Shown: positions 33,459 to 41,818 of the stretch, one piece after another
Numbering within the stretch: position 1 is the stretch's first letter
How the letters are laid out: each line of letters opens with the position of its first letter
DNA from: Streptomyces sp. SAJ15
GTDB lineage: Bacteria; Actinomycetota; Actinomycetes; Streptomycetales; Streptomycetaceae
Length of the DNA stretch: 64,000 nucleotides
Assembly (NCBI RefSeq): GCF_007595705.1
Contig: NZ_NISY01000008.1
Span: forward strand, 124,001 to 188,000
Direction of reading: 5' to 3'
Translations under genes and position numbers: made by a program
The notes under the pieces: generated by a model
Told to the model about the DNA's origin: nothing
The model's input: only the letters and a program-made list of their open reading frames with translations
Database searches by the model: none

Positions 33459-35373
33459 GGCCATGGCCCGGTTCGGGACGCTGCTGGGCATCGTCCTCAT
33501 CCTCCTGTCCTCCGCTTCACCGATCGCTCTCGCAGGGGCGAAGCCGCCAGATGATCCGGTTCCGACGGAACTTCGCGACAAGGACTGGGGCATCGACGAA
33601 AAGACGGGCGAATACTGCGACAAGACAGACCCAGACCCCAAGAAGCGGAATAGCTGCCGACCCGCGAAACCTTGCGAAGTCAAACGAAAAGTCTGCACGG
33701 GCAGCGCTGTCGATGTCAATGCAGAGCTCGCAAATCTAGAGAAGCAGCGTCGAACTAACCCCGCCATTCGCGACAACGACAAAGTATACGAGAAGGCGAA
33801 GAAATGCATCAAGGACGAGAAGCTCACCGCAGCAGCATGCATTCTAAAGAGCAGCCTATTCCCTAAATTTAAAAGAATCAGCATCTTTGAATTTGCCGCT
33901 AAGGAAATATCAGAGGCTGCCGCAGACGCCTTCCAGGAAGCGGCGAGGAAGCTGGGCGAATCGGTGGTGTGGCTCCTTCAGGAGTTCGCTACCGCATTCA
34001 ACGACATCTCGACAATTTCACTCAACAAGACCGGACTGAGTCTTATCCTCGGCGTGACCACGGGCGTTTCCGTGATCATTGCAGCGTTTTTGCTGCTGGT
34101 GCAGTTTGCCAAGCTCGCGGTCAGCCAGAGCGGCGGCCCTCTAGTGACGGCACTCACGGGGCTGGCGAAGTGGGGTGTAATCCTGGGTGTCTATCTGCTC
34201 GCCACACAGGTAGCGCTCAACTGGGCCGACACCTTCTCGACCGCATTGATCAACGAGTCATTCTCGGGTGGTGGACACGGCGAAAAGGATGCACAGAAGG
34301 TACTGCAACAGCGGCTAGGGGAGATGTTCTCCGGACTCATCGGCGGGGCCGGCACAGGTTCGCTGGTCACCGGTGGCGGCATGGCGGTCGGTGCGATCGG
34401 TTTCGTCATCGTGATCAGCATTTTGTGCATCATCGCGATCGGTGCCCTGTGGGTGGAGATGCTCATCCGTCAGGCCGCGATCATGATTTTGGTCGCTGTG
34501 ATGCCGATCGTGCTGGCGGGGCAGATGGCGGATTCGACGCGGGAGTGGTGGCCCAAGGCCCGCAATGCGCTGATCACTCTCATCCTCATGAAGCCGGTGA
34601 TTGTCATCTGTTTCAGCGTTGGCTTCGGGGCGATGAGCAGTGGCGAGGGCGTGCAGAATGTTCTCGTCGGTCTGTTGATCTTCATCATCGCCGGATTCTC
34701 ATGGCCCGCACTGGCCCAGTTCATGACCTTCACCAGCAGCGGAGGAGGCAGCAGCGCCGCGTCCGGTCTGCTGGGCTCGGCAGGATCGAGCATCTCGTCC
34801 GCGTTCGGCGGGAACAGGGCGGCGCTCGGCGGCGCCGGCATGGCCGGCGGCGGCACCGCGTACACCAAGGCACTGGAGGCCGAGAACGACCGGGGGGCCG
34901 GAGGATCCGGCTCCATGTCCGCCGCAGGCAACAGCGGTGGCGTCGGCCGCGGCTTCTGGTCCAAGGCGATGACCGGCAAGAAGGCCGGGTCGTTCGGCTC
35001 GAAGGTCAAGGGCAGCGTGGGCACGGGCATGCAGCTGGCAGCTCTCGGCCAGAACACCTTGGAGAGCACGGCCACGAACACGGCGGCCAACGCGGGGCTC
35101 GGCCCCGGGGCTCCGGGCGGGCGCCATGTGGTGGTGCCTTCCTCCGCTCCCGGCGGCGGTGCGCAGCGGTCCGAGTCCAGCAAGCCGGCCGCCCCGGCAA
35201 GCCCCGATGGTTCCTCCGGACCGTCGCCCAGCCCGGCCGCGCCCGCTTCCGGTGGCTCGTCGGAGGGCGGACCATCGCCTGCGGCGGCTCCGCCGCCCCC
35301 GCCGGACAGCGCGCCGACCGGCGCACCACCCGTTTCGCCACCGGCGCCGGCGCCGGACAGTAAGGGGAGCTAG
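33451..35373 (+). CDS. Polytopic conjugation membrane protein, VirB6/TrbL-like
   Basis: 640 residues from GTG 33451, preceded by GGGAGG at 6-nt spacing. A signal-like helix (residues 8-28), a cysteine-containing extracellular segment (28-150), then about six membrane helices between ~180 and 430 including AIGFVIVISILCIIAIGALW and MLIRQAAIMILVAVMPIVLA. The tail (430-640) is Gly/Ser then Pro/Ala-rich and disordered. This is the VirB6/TrbL layout of the DNA/protein translocation pore. The first 550 bp are notably AT-richer, with CTA, AAA and TTT codons unusual for the host, a sign of foreign origin. Confidence 0.8.
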   Translation: MHRAMARFGTLLGIVLILLSSASPIALAGAKPPDDPVPTELRDKDWGIDEKTGEYCDKTDPDPKKRNSCRPAKPCEVKRKVCTGSAVDVNAELANLEKQRRTNPAIRDNDKVYEKAKKCIKDEKLTAAACILKSSLFPKFKRISIFEFAAKEISEAAADAFQEAARKLGESVVWLLQEFATAFNDISTISLNKTGLSLILGVTTGVSVIIAAFLLLVQFAKLAVSQSGGPLVTALTGLAKWGVILGVYLLATQVALNWADTFSTALINESFSGGGHGEKDAQKVLQQRLGEMFSGLIGGAGTGSLVTGGGMAVGAIGFVIVISILCIIAIGALWVEMLIRQAAIMILVAVMPIVLAGQMADSTREWWPKARNALITLILMKPVIVICFSVGFGAMSSGEGVQNVLVGLLIFIIAGFSWPALAQFMTFTSSGGGSSAASGLLGSAGSSISSAFGGNRAALGGAGMAGGGTAYTKALEAENDRGAGGSGSMSAAGNSGGVGRGFWSKAMTGKKAGSFGSKVKGSVGTGMQLAALGQNTLESTATNTAANAGLGPGAPGGRHVVVPSSAPGGGAQRSESSKPAAPASPDGSSGPSPSPAAPASGGSSEGGPSPAAAPPPPPDSAPTGAPPVSPPAPAPDSKGS

Positions 35374-35376
35374 CCC

Positions 35377-36909
35377 ATGTCCTCACACGACGCGGCGCCG
35401 ACCACCTACGGCGGCTGGCAGTCCGAGCGCTCCGGCTTCATGGGCAACCTGAGCGGCTTGGGCTTCGTGCTGGTGGCCGCGGCGTCCATCATCGCCCTGG
35501 TCCCGATCTATGTCCGCTCCTGGGCCGCGGTCTTCTTCGCCCTGCCGATCAGCGCCGTGCTCCTGCTACTCGCCTACGCGCGCGTGCTGGGACTCGCCGC
35601 CAACGAATGGATCGTCCTCGCAGTAAGGCATCAAATCTCCGTGGCCACACGAAAAAACGTTTTTCTTTCCGGGCTCTTCGCTCCCCGGGACAAGGACGGG
35701 CGCCAGCCGATGGACCTGCCCGGCACCCTCGCGCGGCTCCACCTGCTGGAGGCCCCCGATGGTCTCGGCGGCAGGATCGGCGTGATGCACAACCCGATGG
35801 ACGGCACCTACACCGCCATCGCCCAGGTGACCTTCCCCGGTCTGGCTCTGATCGACACCGACCGGCAGGATGCCCGGGTCAAGGCGTGGGAGGCGTTCCT
35901 GCGCGGCCTGTGCACGGAGGACGGGGCGATCACCCGTATCCAGGTGCACCAGCGTTCCCTGCCCGATGACGGGACGGCGCTGCGGGCGTGGACGGAGCGT
36001 CACACCTCCCCCGATGCGCCGCCCGCCGCGGTGCAGGCGCTGGACGAGCTCATGATGAGCGCGGGCCCGGTCGCCACGCGCCGCGAGACCTACCTGTCCT
36101 TCACCCTGTCCTCCTCTCGTGCCCGCCTGGCGGTGAAGGGGGCCGGTGGCGGGCAGGTCGGCGCGGCCGCGGTCCTGGTCCGCGAGCTTCACGCCATGCA
36201 GCCCGCCTTGAGCAGCGCAGGGCTCCAGATCGAGGAGTGGCTGACCCCGCGCGGGGTGGCCCAGGCGATCAGGACGGCCTATGACCCCGAGGCACAGCTG
36301 ACGATGGCCGGGCGGAAGGCGGCCGCCGACGATCCGGGGTGGCAGGGCTCGTCGCCGGGAGTCGAGCCGGACCTGGCGGGGCCGGCGGCCGCCGAGACGG
36401 GGTGGGGCGTCTACCGTCACGACGGGGCGTGGACGGTCAGCTACCAGGTCCGCGGCCTTCCCCGCTCCGAGGTCTACGCCACCTTCTTGCAGCCGCTGCT
36501 GAGGCCGCGGCAGAACGCCCGCCGTTCCCTCAGTCTGCTCTATGAGCCGATCGGCCCGTCCAAGGCGCGCTCGGAGCTGGCGCGCGAGAAGACCAAGCGG
36601 GATGCCGCCCGCCGGTTGAGGGCCAAGACCGGCCGCGCGGAGTCCGAGGACGAGCGGCGCGAGGCCCAGGTGGCGCGGGAGCAGGACGCGGCCCGCGCGG
36701 CCGGCCACGGCGTGCTGCGCATGACCTGCCTGCTTGCCGTCACGGTCAACGACCTTGAGGAGTTGGAGACGGCGTGCGCCGAACTCCAGGCCGACGCCTC
36801 GCAGGCCGGTCTGGAGCTGCGGCGGGTGTGGGGCGCTCAGGACTCCGCGTTCGCCATCGCCGCCCTTCCCCTGGGCCAGGGGCTGCCCGACCGGCGGGTG
36901 GGCATCTGA
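35377..36909 (+). CDS. SCO6880 family protein: membrane anchor plus VirB4 N-terminal-like domain
   Basis: 510 residues. Two N-terminal membrane helices (LGFVLVAAASIIALVPIYV; VFFALPISAVLLLLAYA) resemble VirB3/PrgI/TcpE. The long cytoplasmic part shows features of the N-terminal domain of VirB4/TraC proteins: LPRSEVYATFLQPLL, LLYEPIGPSKA, a coiled coil rich in Arg/Glu near 395-440, then RMTCLLAVTVNDLEELETAC and FAIAALPLGQGLPDRR at the end. The stop overlaps the start of the VirB4-type ATPase (TGATG). I infer that these two genes together make one VirB3-VirB4 unit. Confidence 0.8.
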   Translation: MSSHDAAPTTYGGWQSERSGFMGNLSGLGFVLVAAASIIALVPIYVRSWAAVFFALPISAVLLLLAYARVLGLAANEWIVLAVRHQISVATRKNVFLSGLFAPRDKDGRQPMDLPGTLARLHLLEAPDGLGGRIGVMHNPMDGTYTAIAQVTFPGLALIDTDRQDARVKAWEAFLRGLCTEDGAITRIQVHQRSLPDDGTALRAWTERHTSPDAPPAAVQALDELMMSAGPVATRRETYLSFTLSSSRARLAVKGAGGGQVGAAAVLVRELHAMQPALSSAGLQIEEWLTPRGVAQAIRTAYDPEAQLTMAGRKAAADDPGWQGSSPGVEPDLAGPAAAETGWGVYRHDGAWTVSYQVRGLPRSEVYATFLQPLLRPRQNARRSLSLLYEPIGPSKARSELAREKTKRDAARRLRAKTGRAESEDERREAQVAREQDAARAAGHGVLRMTCLLAVTVNDLEELETACAELQADASQAGLELRRVWGAQDSAFAIAALPLGQGLPDRRVGI

Positions 36910-38456
36910 TGGGGCTCTTCGGGCGCCGGTCCGGCGCCGACAGCACGCTGAAGTCCCAGCGCCTGGCCGATCTCCTCGACCCCGTCGAGGCACCGCGGGA
37001 GGCTCCCCAGCAGCTCAGCGGCCGCGAACTGCGGCGTGCCCGGCTGCTGGAGGACCCACAGGTCGCTCAGCGAGTCGCCCCCCGCAAGGGCTGGCCCGGC
37101 CCGTTCGCGGGACGTGCGGCGTCGCTGGCGAAGACGGAGGTCTTCCGCGGCTCCTCCGCGCAGGCTGCCGGCGTCTACCCGTTCCTCCACGGTGCCAGCC
37201 TGCCGCCGATCGGCGTGTACATCGGCTGGGACGTCATGACCATGCAGGCGTTCTCCGCGCACCCCGCCGCGTGGGTGCGCGAGGGGCTGACCACCAACCC
37301 CAACGTGATGGTCACCGGCATCCCGGGCTCGGGGAAGTCCGCGCATATCAAGGCGCTGTGCTTCCGCATGATGGCGCTGGGCGCCAGGACGCTCATCGCC
37401 GGCGACGTCAAGGGCGAGTATCAGGCGATCTGCAACCACCTGGGGGTCGAGCCGGTCCGGCTCGGCCCCGGCCTGCCCGGGCGGCTGAACCCCCTGGACG
37501 CGGGCCCACTGGGCCACGACCTGGACAAGATCAGCGACCCGGCCGAGCTCCAGTCCCGACTCAAGGAGATCCACCGCCGCCGCCTCACCCTGCTCAAGGC
37601 GCTGCTGGAGCTCCAGCTGCGGCGCACGCTCCTGCCGCAGGAGGAGGAGTGCATGGACATCGCGCTCCGGGAGGTCACCGGCGAGCTGCATGGGCAGGAC
37701 CGGCTGCGGGTCCCCACCCTTCCCCTGGTCTACGAGAAGCTCAAGGACCCGACGCGGACCATGGCCCGCGAACTGCGGGTCCGCGGCGACGACGTCCAGC
37801 TGGCCCGGGAGCAGATGGCCTCCCTGCGGTCCGCGCTCGGCGGCATGATCACCGGCCACCTCGGAGGGTTGTTCGACCAGGAGACCTCGCTCAGCCTGGA
37901 CTGGGACGCGCCGATTCAGTCCGTCGACATCTCCGCGCTGGAGCACTACGGGGACGAGACGGTCGCCATGGTCCTCACCTGCGTCTCCTCCTGGGCCCAG
38001 TCCGCCATCGACCGGCCCGGCGAACGGCCGTGGATCGTCGTGCGCGACGAGCTGTGGCGTCAGATGCGCTCCGGCGGAGCCGCCATGGTGCGCAAGATCG
38101 ACGCCGACCTGCGCCTGTCCCGCGCGACCGGCACCATCCAGCTCCTGGCCACCCACCGGCTCTCCGACTTCGAGGCCGTCGGCGCGGCCGGCTCGGAGGC
38201 CGTCGCGCTGGCACGGGACCTGATCGCCTCGTGCGAGACCCGCATCCAGCTCGCCCAGGACACCAAGCCCCTGAACCTGACCCGTGAAGCGATCGGCCTC
38301 ACCGACGCCGAATGCCAGCTGATCAGCTCCTGGGGAGCCGGGGAGCGCGGCCGCGCACTGTGGAAGGTCGGCCGCGGCGCATCCCACGCGGTCCAGCTGA
38401 TCCTCTCCCACACCGAGAAAGCCCTGTTCGAGACCGACGAGAGAATGGTGGTGTAA
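36909..38456 (+). CDS. VirB4-type conjugation ATPase
   Basis: 515 residues. N terminus MGLFGRRSG, then a linker, VTGIPGSGKSAHIKAL (Walker A near residue 145), LIAGDVKGEYQAICNHL as in VirB4/TraC and HerA-like ATPases, GMITGHLGGLFDQETSL, and the Walker B segment WIVVRDELWRQM, followed by ATGTIQLLATHRLSDF (sensor). It powers assembly or substrate transport at the inner face of the membrane. It lacks the VirB4 N-terminal domain, which appears to be on the preceding overlapping gene. The next gene starts 3 bp after its stop. Confidence 0.88.
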   Translation: MGLFGRRSGADSTLKSQRLADLLDPVEAPREAPQQLSGRELRRARLLEDPQVAQRVAPRKGWPGPFAGRAASLAKTEVFRGSSAQAAGVYPFLHGASLPPIGVYIGWDVMTMQAFSAHPAAWVREGLTTNPNVMVTGIPGSGKSAHIKALCFRMMALGARTLIAGDVKGEYQAICNHLGVEPVRLGPGLPGRLNPLDAGPLGHDLDKISDPAELQSRLKEIHRRRLTLLKALLELQLRRTLLPQEEECMDIALREVTGELHGQDRLRVPTLPLVYEKLKDPTRTMARELRVRGDDVQLAREQMASLRSALGGMITGHLGGLFDQETSLSLDWDAPIQSVDISALEHYGDETVAMVLTCVSSWAQSAIDRPGERPWIVVRDELWRQMRSGGAAMVRKIDADLRLSRATGTIQLLATHRLSDFEAVGAAGSEAVALARDLIASCETRIQLAQDTKPLNLTREAIGLTDAECQLISSWGAGERGRALWKVGRGASHAVQLILSHTEKALFETDERMVV

Positions 38457-38459
38457 ACC

Positions 38460-40214
38460 GTGCCGTCCGACGGCAACCCGCCTGACTCCCGGGCGGGCGG
38501 CGATTCCCTCCTCGTGCCCGCGCTGATCCTCGTCGGTGCCGCATCACTGGCCTGCACCCTGCTCACCGCACCGCTCGCGGGGCTCCTGTCCGGGCGGGGC
38601 CGGCCTCGGTGGGTGAATGACGACCCGGCGACCACGGCCGTCCTGACCATCGTCCGGGGCCCCGGCGCGGCCTACTCACCGGCTCCGCCCGCATGGCTCT
38701 TCTGGACCCTGACGGTCATGCTCTTCGCCGGCGTCGGGTGGGCCACCGTACGCGTGCTGAGCAAGCGCGGTAAGAAGCCCACCGGCCTGGCGGGACGGCG
38801 CGAGCTGGCCGGCATGCTGCCCAAGGGCGCGGCGGAACGCGCCCGGCAGCTACGGCCCGCGCTGGCCGGGGTCGAGCGCCTGGACCCCGACGACACCGGC
38901 AACCTCCTGGGCAACCTGGAGCCGAACGGCCCGGAGTTGCGCTCGTCGTTCGAGGACGTCGAGCTCGACCTGATGGCCCCCCGGGCCGGCAAGTCGACGG
39001 CCATCTCCGTACCCCGCGTCCTGCGGGCACGGGGGTCCGTGCTGCTCACGTCGAACAAGGCGGACGTCTACAGCGTCACCAAGGCCGAGCGGGCGGGTGT
39101 CGGCACGGTGTGGACGTTCGACCCGCAGGGCATCGCGCACACCCCGCGCGAGATGTGGTGGGACATGCTCGCCGACGCCACCACGATCGAGGGAGCCCGC
39201 CGGCTGGCCGGGCACTTCGTGGGGGCGGTCAACGACGACGCGTCCAAGCGGGACTTCTGGATCTCTGCCGCGCAGAACACGCTCACCGCGCTCTTCCACG
39301 CCGCGAACCGCGGGAAGCGACCGGTGACGGACGTGCTGGCCTGGCTGGCCGACCCCGGGGACCGCACGCCCGTCGACCTGTTGCGCGATGCCGGCATGGC
39401 GGCCCTCTCCGAGCAGCTGCAGGGCACCATCAGGGGTGCGGTCGAAACACGCGACGGCATCTACGAGACCGCGCGCCAGTCCGTGGCCTGCCTCCTGGAC
39501 CCGGAGATCGCCGCCTGGGTGACCCCCGACCCCCGCCTCCCTCAGTTCCGGCCCGAGCTGCACGCGTTGAGCCAGGACACGCTCTATCTCCTGTCGAAGG
39601 ACGGCGGCGGCTCGGCCGCGGGCGTCATCGCCGCGGCGGCCGACTCCGTCCTGCGCGCCGGAGTCCAGGCAGCCGAGCGGATGGGCGGGCGCCTCGATCC
39701 CCCCATGACCGCCGTGCTCGACGAGGCCGCGAACGTCTGCAGGATTTCGGACCTGCCCGACCTCTACTCGCACTTCGGTTCGCGCGGCATCAACATCGTG
39801 ACGCTGCTGCAGAGCTACCGGCAGGGCAGCCGCGTCTGGGGCGAGGCCGGCATGGACGCGCTGTGGGGTGCCGCGACGGTCAAACTCCTCGGCGCGGGAC
39901 TGGACGACGCCGACTTCATCGAAAAGATCTCCCGGCTCGTCGGCGAGCACGACGTCACCACGGTGAGCTATTCGGAGAGCGGCGCCACCCGCTCCCGCTC
40001 CACCTCCACCCGGCTCCAGCGGGTCATGCCGGCGGACCGCATCCGCGCCCTGCCCAAGGGCACCGCCCTCCTCCTCGCCACCGGCGTGAAGCCCGCCCTC
40101 ATCCGGCTGCGCCCCTGGTACAAGGAGCCGGGAGCCGACCGCATCCAGGCGGCCGCCCAGGCCGAGATGAAGGCCATCACCGCTCGTGCCGCAGGGGGGA
40201 TGCTCCAGAAATGA
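38460..40214 (+). CDS. VirD4/TraG-type coupling ATPase
   Basis: 584 residues, GTG start 3 bp after the VirB4 stop. Two N-terminal membrane helices (VPALILVGAASLACTLLTAP; AWLFWTLTVMLFAGVGWA) then a RecA-like domain: MAPRAGKSTAISVPRVL is Walker A, VLLTSNKADVYSVT follows, and MTAVLDEAANVCRISDLPD is the Walker B/TraM-recognition-type segment, with NIVTLLQSYRQGSRVWG after it. Coupling proteins recruit substrates (relaxase-DNA or proteins) to the channel. No relaxase gene is visible nearby. ATGA overlap with the DUF4913 gene. Confidence 0.9.
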   Translation: MPSDGNPPDSRAGGDSLLVPALILVGAASLACTLLTAPLAGLLSGRGRPRWVNDDPATTAVLTIVRGPGAAYSPAPPAWLFWTLTVMLFAGVGWATVRVLSKRGKKPTGLAGRRELAGMLPKGAAERARQLRPALAGVERLDPDDTGNLLGNLEPNGPELRSSFEDVELDLMAPRAGKSTAISVPRVLRARGSVLLTSNKADVYSVTKAERAGVGTVWTFDPQGIAHTPREMWWDMLADATTIEGARRLAGHFVGAVNDDASKRDFWISAAQNTLTALFHAANRGKRPVTDVLAWLADPGDRTPVDLLRDAGMAALSEQLQGTIRGAVETRDGIYETARQSVACLLDPEIAAWVTPDPRLPQFRPELHALSQDTLYLLSKDGGGSAAGVIAAAADSVLRAGVQAAERMGGRLDPPMTAVLDEAANVCRISDLPDLYSHFGSRGINIVTLLQSYRQGSRVWGEAGMDALWGAATVKLLGAGLDDADFIEKISRLVGEHDVTTVSYSESGATRSRSTSTRLQRVMPADRIRALPKGTALLLATGVKPALIRLRPWYKEPGADRIQAAAQAEMKAITARAAGGMLQK

Positions 40215-40603
40215 GCGGATTTGCCACGGAGGCGGACCACCCTGTCACGTCCTTCATCCTCTACCTGGAGGGCGAGGACCAGCGGGCGGCGATGCAGGGC
40301 CTCTCCGGCTGGGTGAGCGGACTCCTCCTCCCCGTGTACGGCAGGGAGGTCACCTCCCGTGCGCCGTGGTGCCCTCAGTGGTGGGAGCACCTGGAGGCGG
40401 TCGCCCACTTGCACGCGCTCTGGCTTGCCTGGCAGGAACTCACGGGGCCGAACGGGGGGATGACGGGGCCGGCGATGTGGCACCGGGATTTTCTGGCACC
40501 GACGATGCAGGTGCTGCGCGACCCTGACGGACCGTTCGCGGGGTGCAAGGCCGGCACACACCGGCCGAAAGAGGCTCCGGCAGCCGAACCATATCCGGCG
40601 TGA
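40211..40603 (+). CDS. DUF4913 family protein
   Basis: 130 residues, cytoplasmic. APWCPQWWEHLEAVAHLHALW, then MWHRDFLAPTMQVL and DGPFAGCKAGTHRP are the conserved features of DUF4913, a small family regularly found in actinobacterial conjugative elements and plasmids next to coupling ATPases. Function unknown. Starts inside the coupling-protein stop codon (ATGA), so it is co-translated. Confidence 0.85.
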   Translation: MSGFATEADHPVTSFILYLEGEDQRAAMQGLSGWVSGLLLPVYGREVTSRAPWCPQWWEHLEAVAHLHALWLAWQELTGPNGGMTGPAMWHRDFLAPTMQVLRDPDGPFAGCKAGTHRPKEAPAAEPYPA

Positions 40604-40662
40604 ACCCAGTCGACCGCCCCACCGAATGGGTCGATTACATATTCAAAGGAGAGCTTGAAAAT

Positions 40663-41640
40663 ATGAGCGAACAGAACGAATTGGCGAGCGATTACGAACG
40701 TCTCTACTCGGCTGCGGCTCGCATGATGTGGGCTCAGCGAACCCGCTCCTGGCATGACGCCGATTCGAGGTGGCCCGCGGAGCGGAGGACGGCGTGGCGG
40801 ACCTTGGAACAGGTTCTGCTCGACGCCGAGGCCGCCCTGGGCGCGCCCCGGCCGGGTGAGGGATCCGACCCCGCGCGTCACCTGATTTCCCGACGCGCCT
40901 CAGGGGACGCAGACCGCCCGCTCCCCTTCGACGAGGCGGTGCAGGACTGGAAGCAGCGGCTCGATGCCGACCCGGGATTCCTCGTGGAGCGCTGGGAGCC
41001 GTACCCGGACTACTACATGGAGCCCGGCTCCTGCGTGATCGTCCCCTCTTCGCCGTACTTCGCGATGATCGGCATCTTCCCAGAGCTGTTCCACCGACTG
41101 GCTCCGGGCCGGCCGGCGGTGACCATCGGTTCCGGTGCCTCGGACCTCTGCGTCGTGGCGCACGAGGCCGCGGACGCCCTGCGCGCGCCGCTGGGCATCG
41201 CCACACCGACGCCGCAGCCGGGGAACGCCCCCTGGATCGCTCCCGTCTCCCGTCCGGTATCGGACCTGCCCGATCTCCCCGAGCGTTTCGAGGCCCTGCG
41301 CCGCGCAGCGTGGTACGCGGCGGAAGCGATGCCGTCCCCGGAGGAGTTGAAGGGGACGCTGAACTTCACGGTCCAGCTGCGAGCGGCCGTGGCGGCCACC
41401 GACATCCAGCTGATGCTGACCGGTCAGGTGGCACCCGCGTGGCGCGAGGAGTACGAGCAGATCGATCCGGCGCGACACGGTGTCGTGGGGCTCGTGTCCG
41501 GTCCCGGGGACGAAGCGGTTCCGGTGCCCTTCGAGAAGGATGCCGCCAAATGGCGCGGGCTGAACGCCACCTCCCGTGGACGCCGAAGGAATACCAGCGG
41601 CAGTACTACCCGGACCGGGGCGAAACCGAGAACGTGGTGA
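40663..41640 (+). CDS. Unrecognised cytoplasmic protein
   Basis: 325 residues from ATG 40663 (AAAGGAG upstream). Contains YPDYYMEPGSCVIVPSSPYF, RPAVTIGSGASDLCVVAHEA and an acidic/proline-rich centre; no membrane helix or known catalytic motif. The last ~25 residues (from about ATSRGRRRNTSGST) have the Arg/Ser/Thr-rich look of a frame that has slipped off a gene, and lie over the start of the next gene at 41550. Either the true end was nearer 41565 or a -1/+2 shift joins the two proteins. Function unknown. Confidence 0.65.
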   Translation: MSEQNELASDYERLYSAAARMMWAQRTRSWHDADSRWPAERRTAWRTLEQVLLDAEAALGAPRPGEGSDPARHLISRRASGDADRPLPFDEAVQDWKQRLDADPGFLVERWEPYPDYYMEPGSCVIVPSSPYFAMIGIFPELFHRLAPGRPAVTIGSGASDLCVVAHEAADALRAPLGIATPTPQPGNAPWIAPVSRPVSDLPDLPERFEALRRAAWYAAEAMPSPEELKGTLNFTVQLRAAVAATDIQLMLTGQVAPAWREEYEQIDPARHGVVGLVSGPGDEAVPVPFEKDAAKWRGLNATSRGRRRNTSGSTTRTGAKPRTW

Positions 41641-41804
41641 TTTCCGCCACCCGTGCCCTGGTCTTCGCCGAGATCCTCGACGAATTCGCGGCACGCCTGA
41701 CGCCGGGACGCAATGCGGGGCTCATCCACTACAGCGCCTACGAGCTCTGCCAGTTCCTCACCTGGGGAATCGGCCGTGAGCTTCGCGCCCACTCGGGATT
41801 CTGA
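41550..41804 (+). CDS. Small unrecognised protein overlapping the previous gene
   Basis: 84 residues beginning MARAERHLPWTPKEYQRQ and ending in a helical ELCQFLTWGIGREL segment. Codon use and composition are convincing; ATG 41550 has GAGAAGGA about 8 nt upstream. It overlaps the preceding gene by 91 bp in another frame, so it is either a separate coupled gene or the displaced C-terminal part of that protein. Followed 14 bp later by the glycosyltransferase. Confidence 0.65.
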   Translation: MARAERHLPWTPKEYQRQYYPDRGETENVVISATRALVFAEILDEFAARLTPGRNAGLIHYSAYELCQFLTWGIGRELRAHSGF

Positions 41805-41818
41805 CGGGAGGGCGGCCC

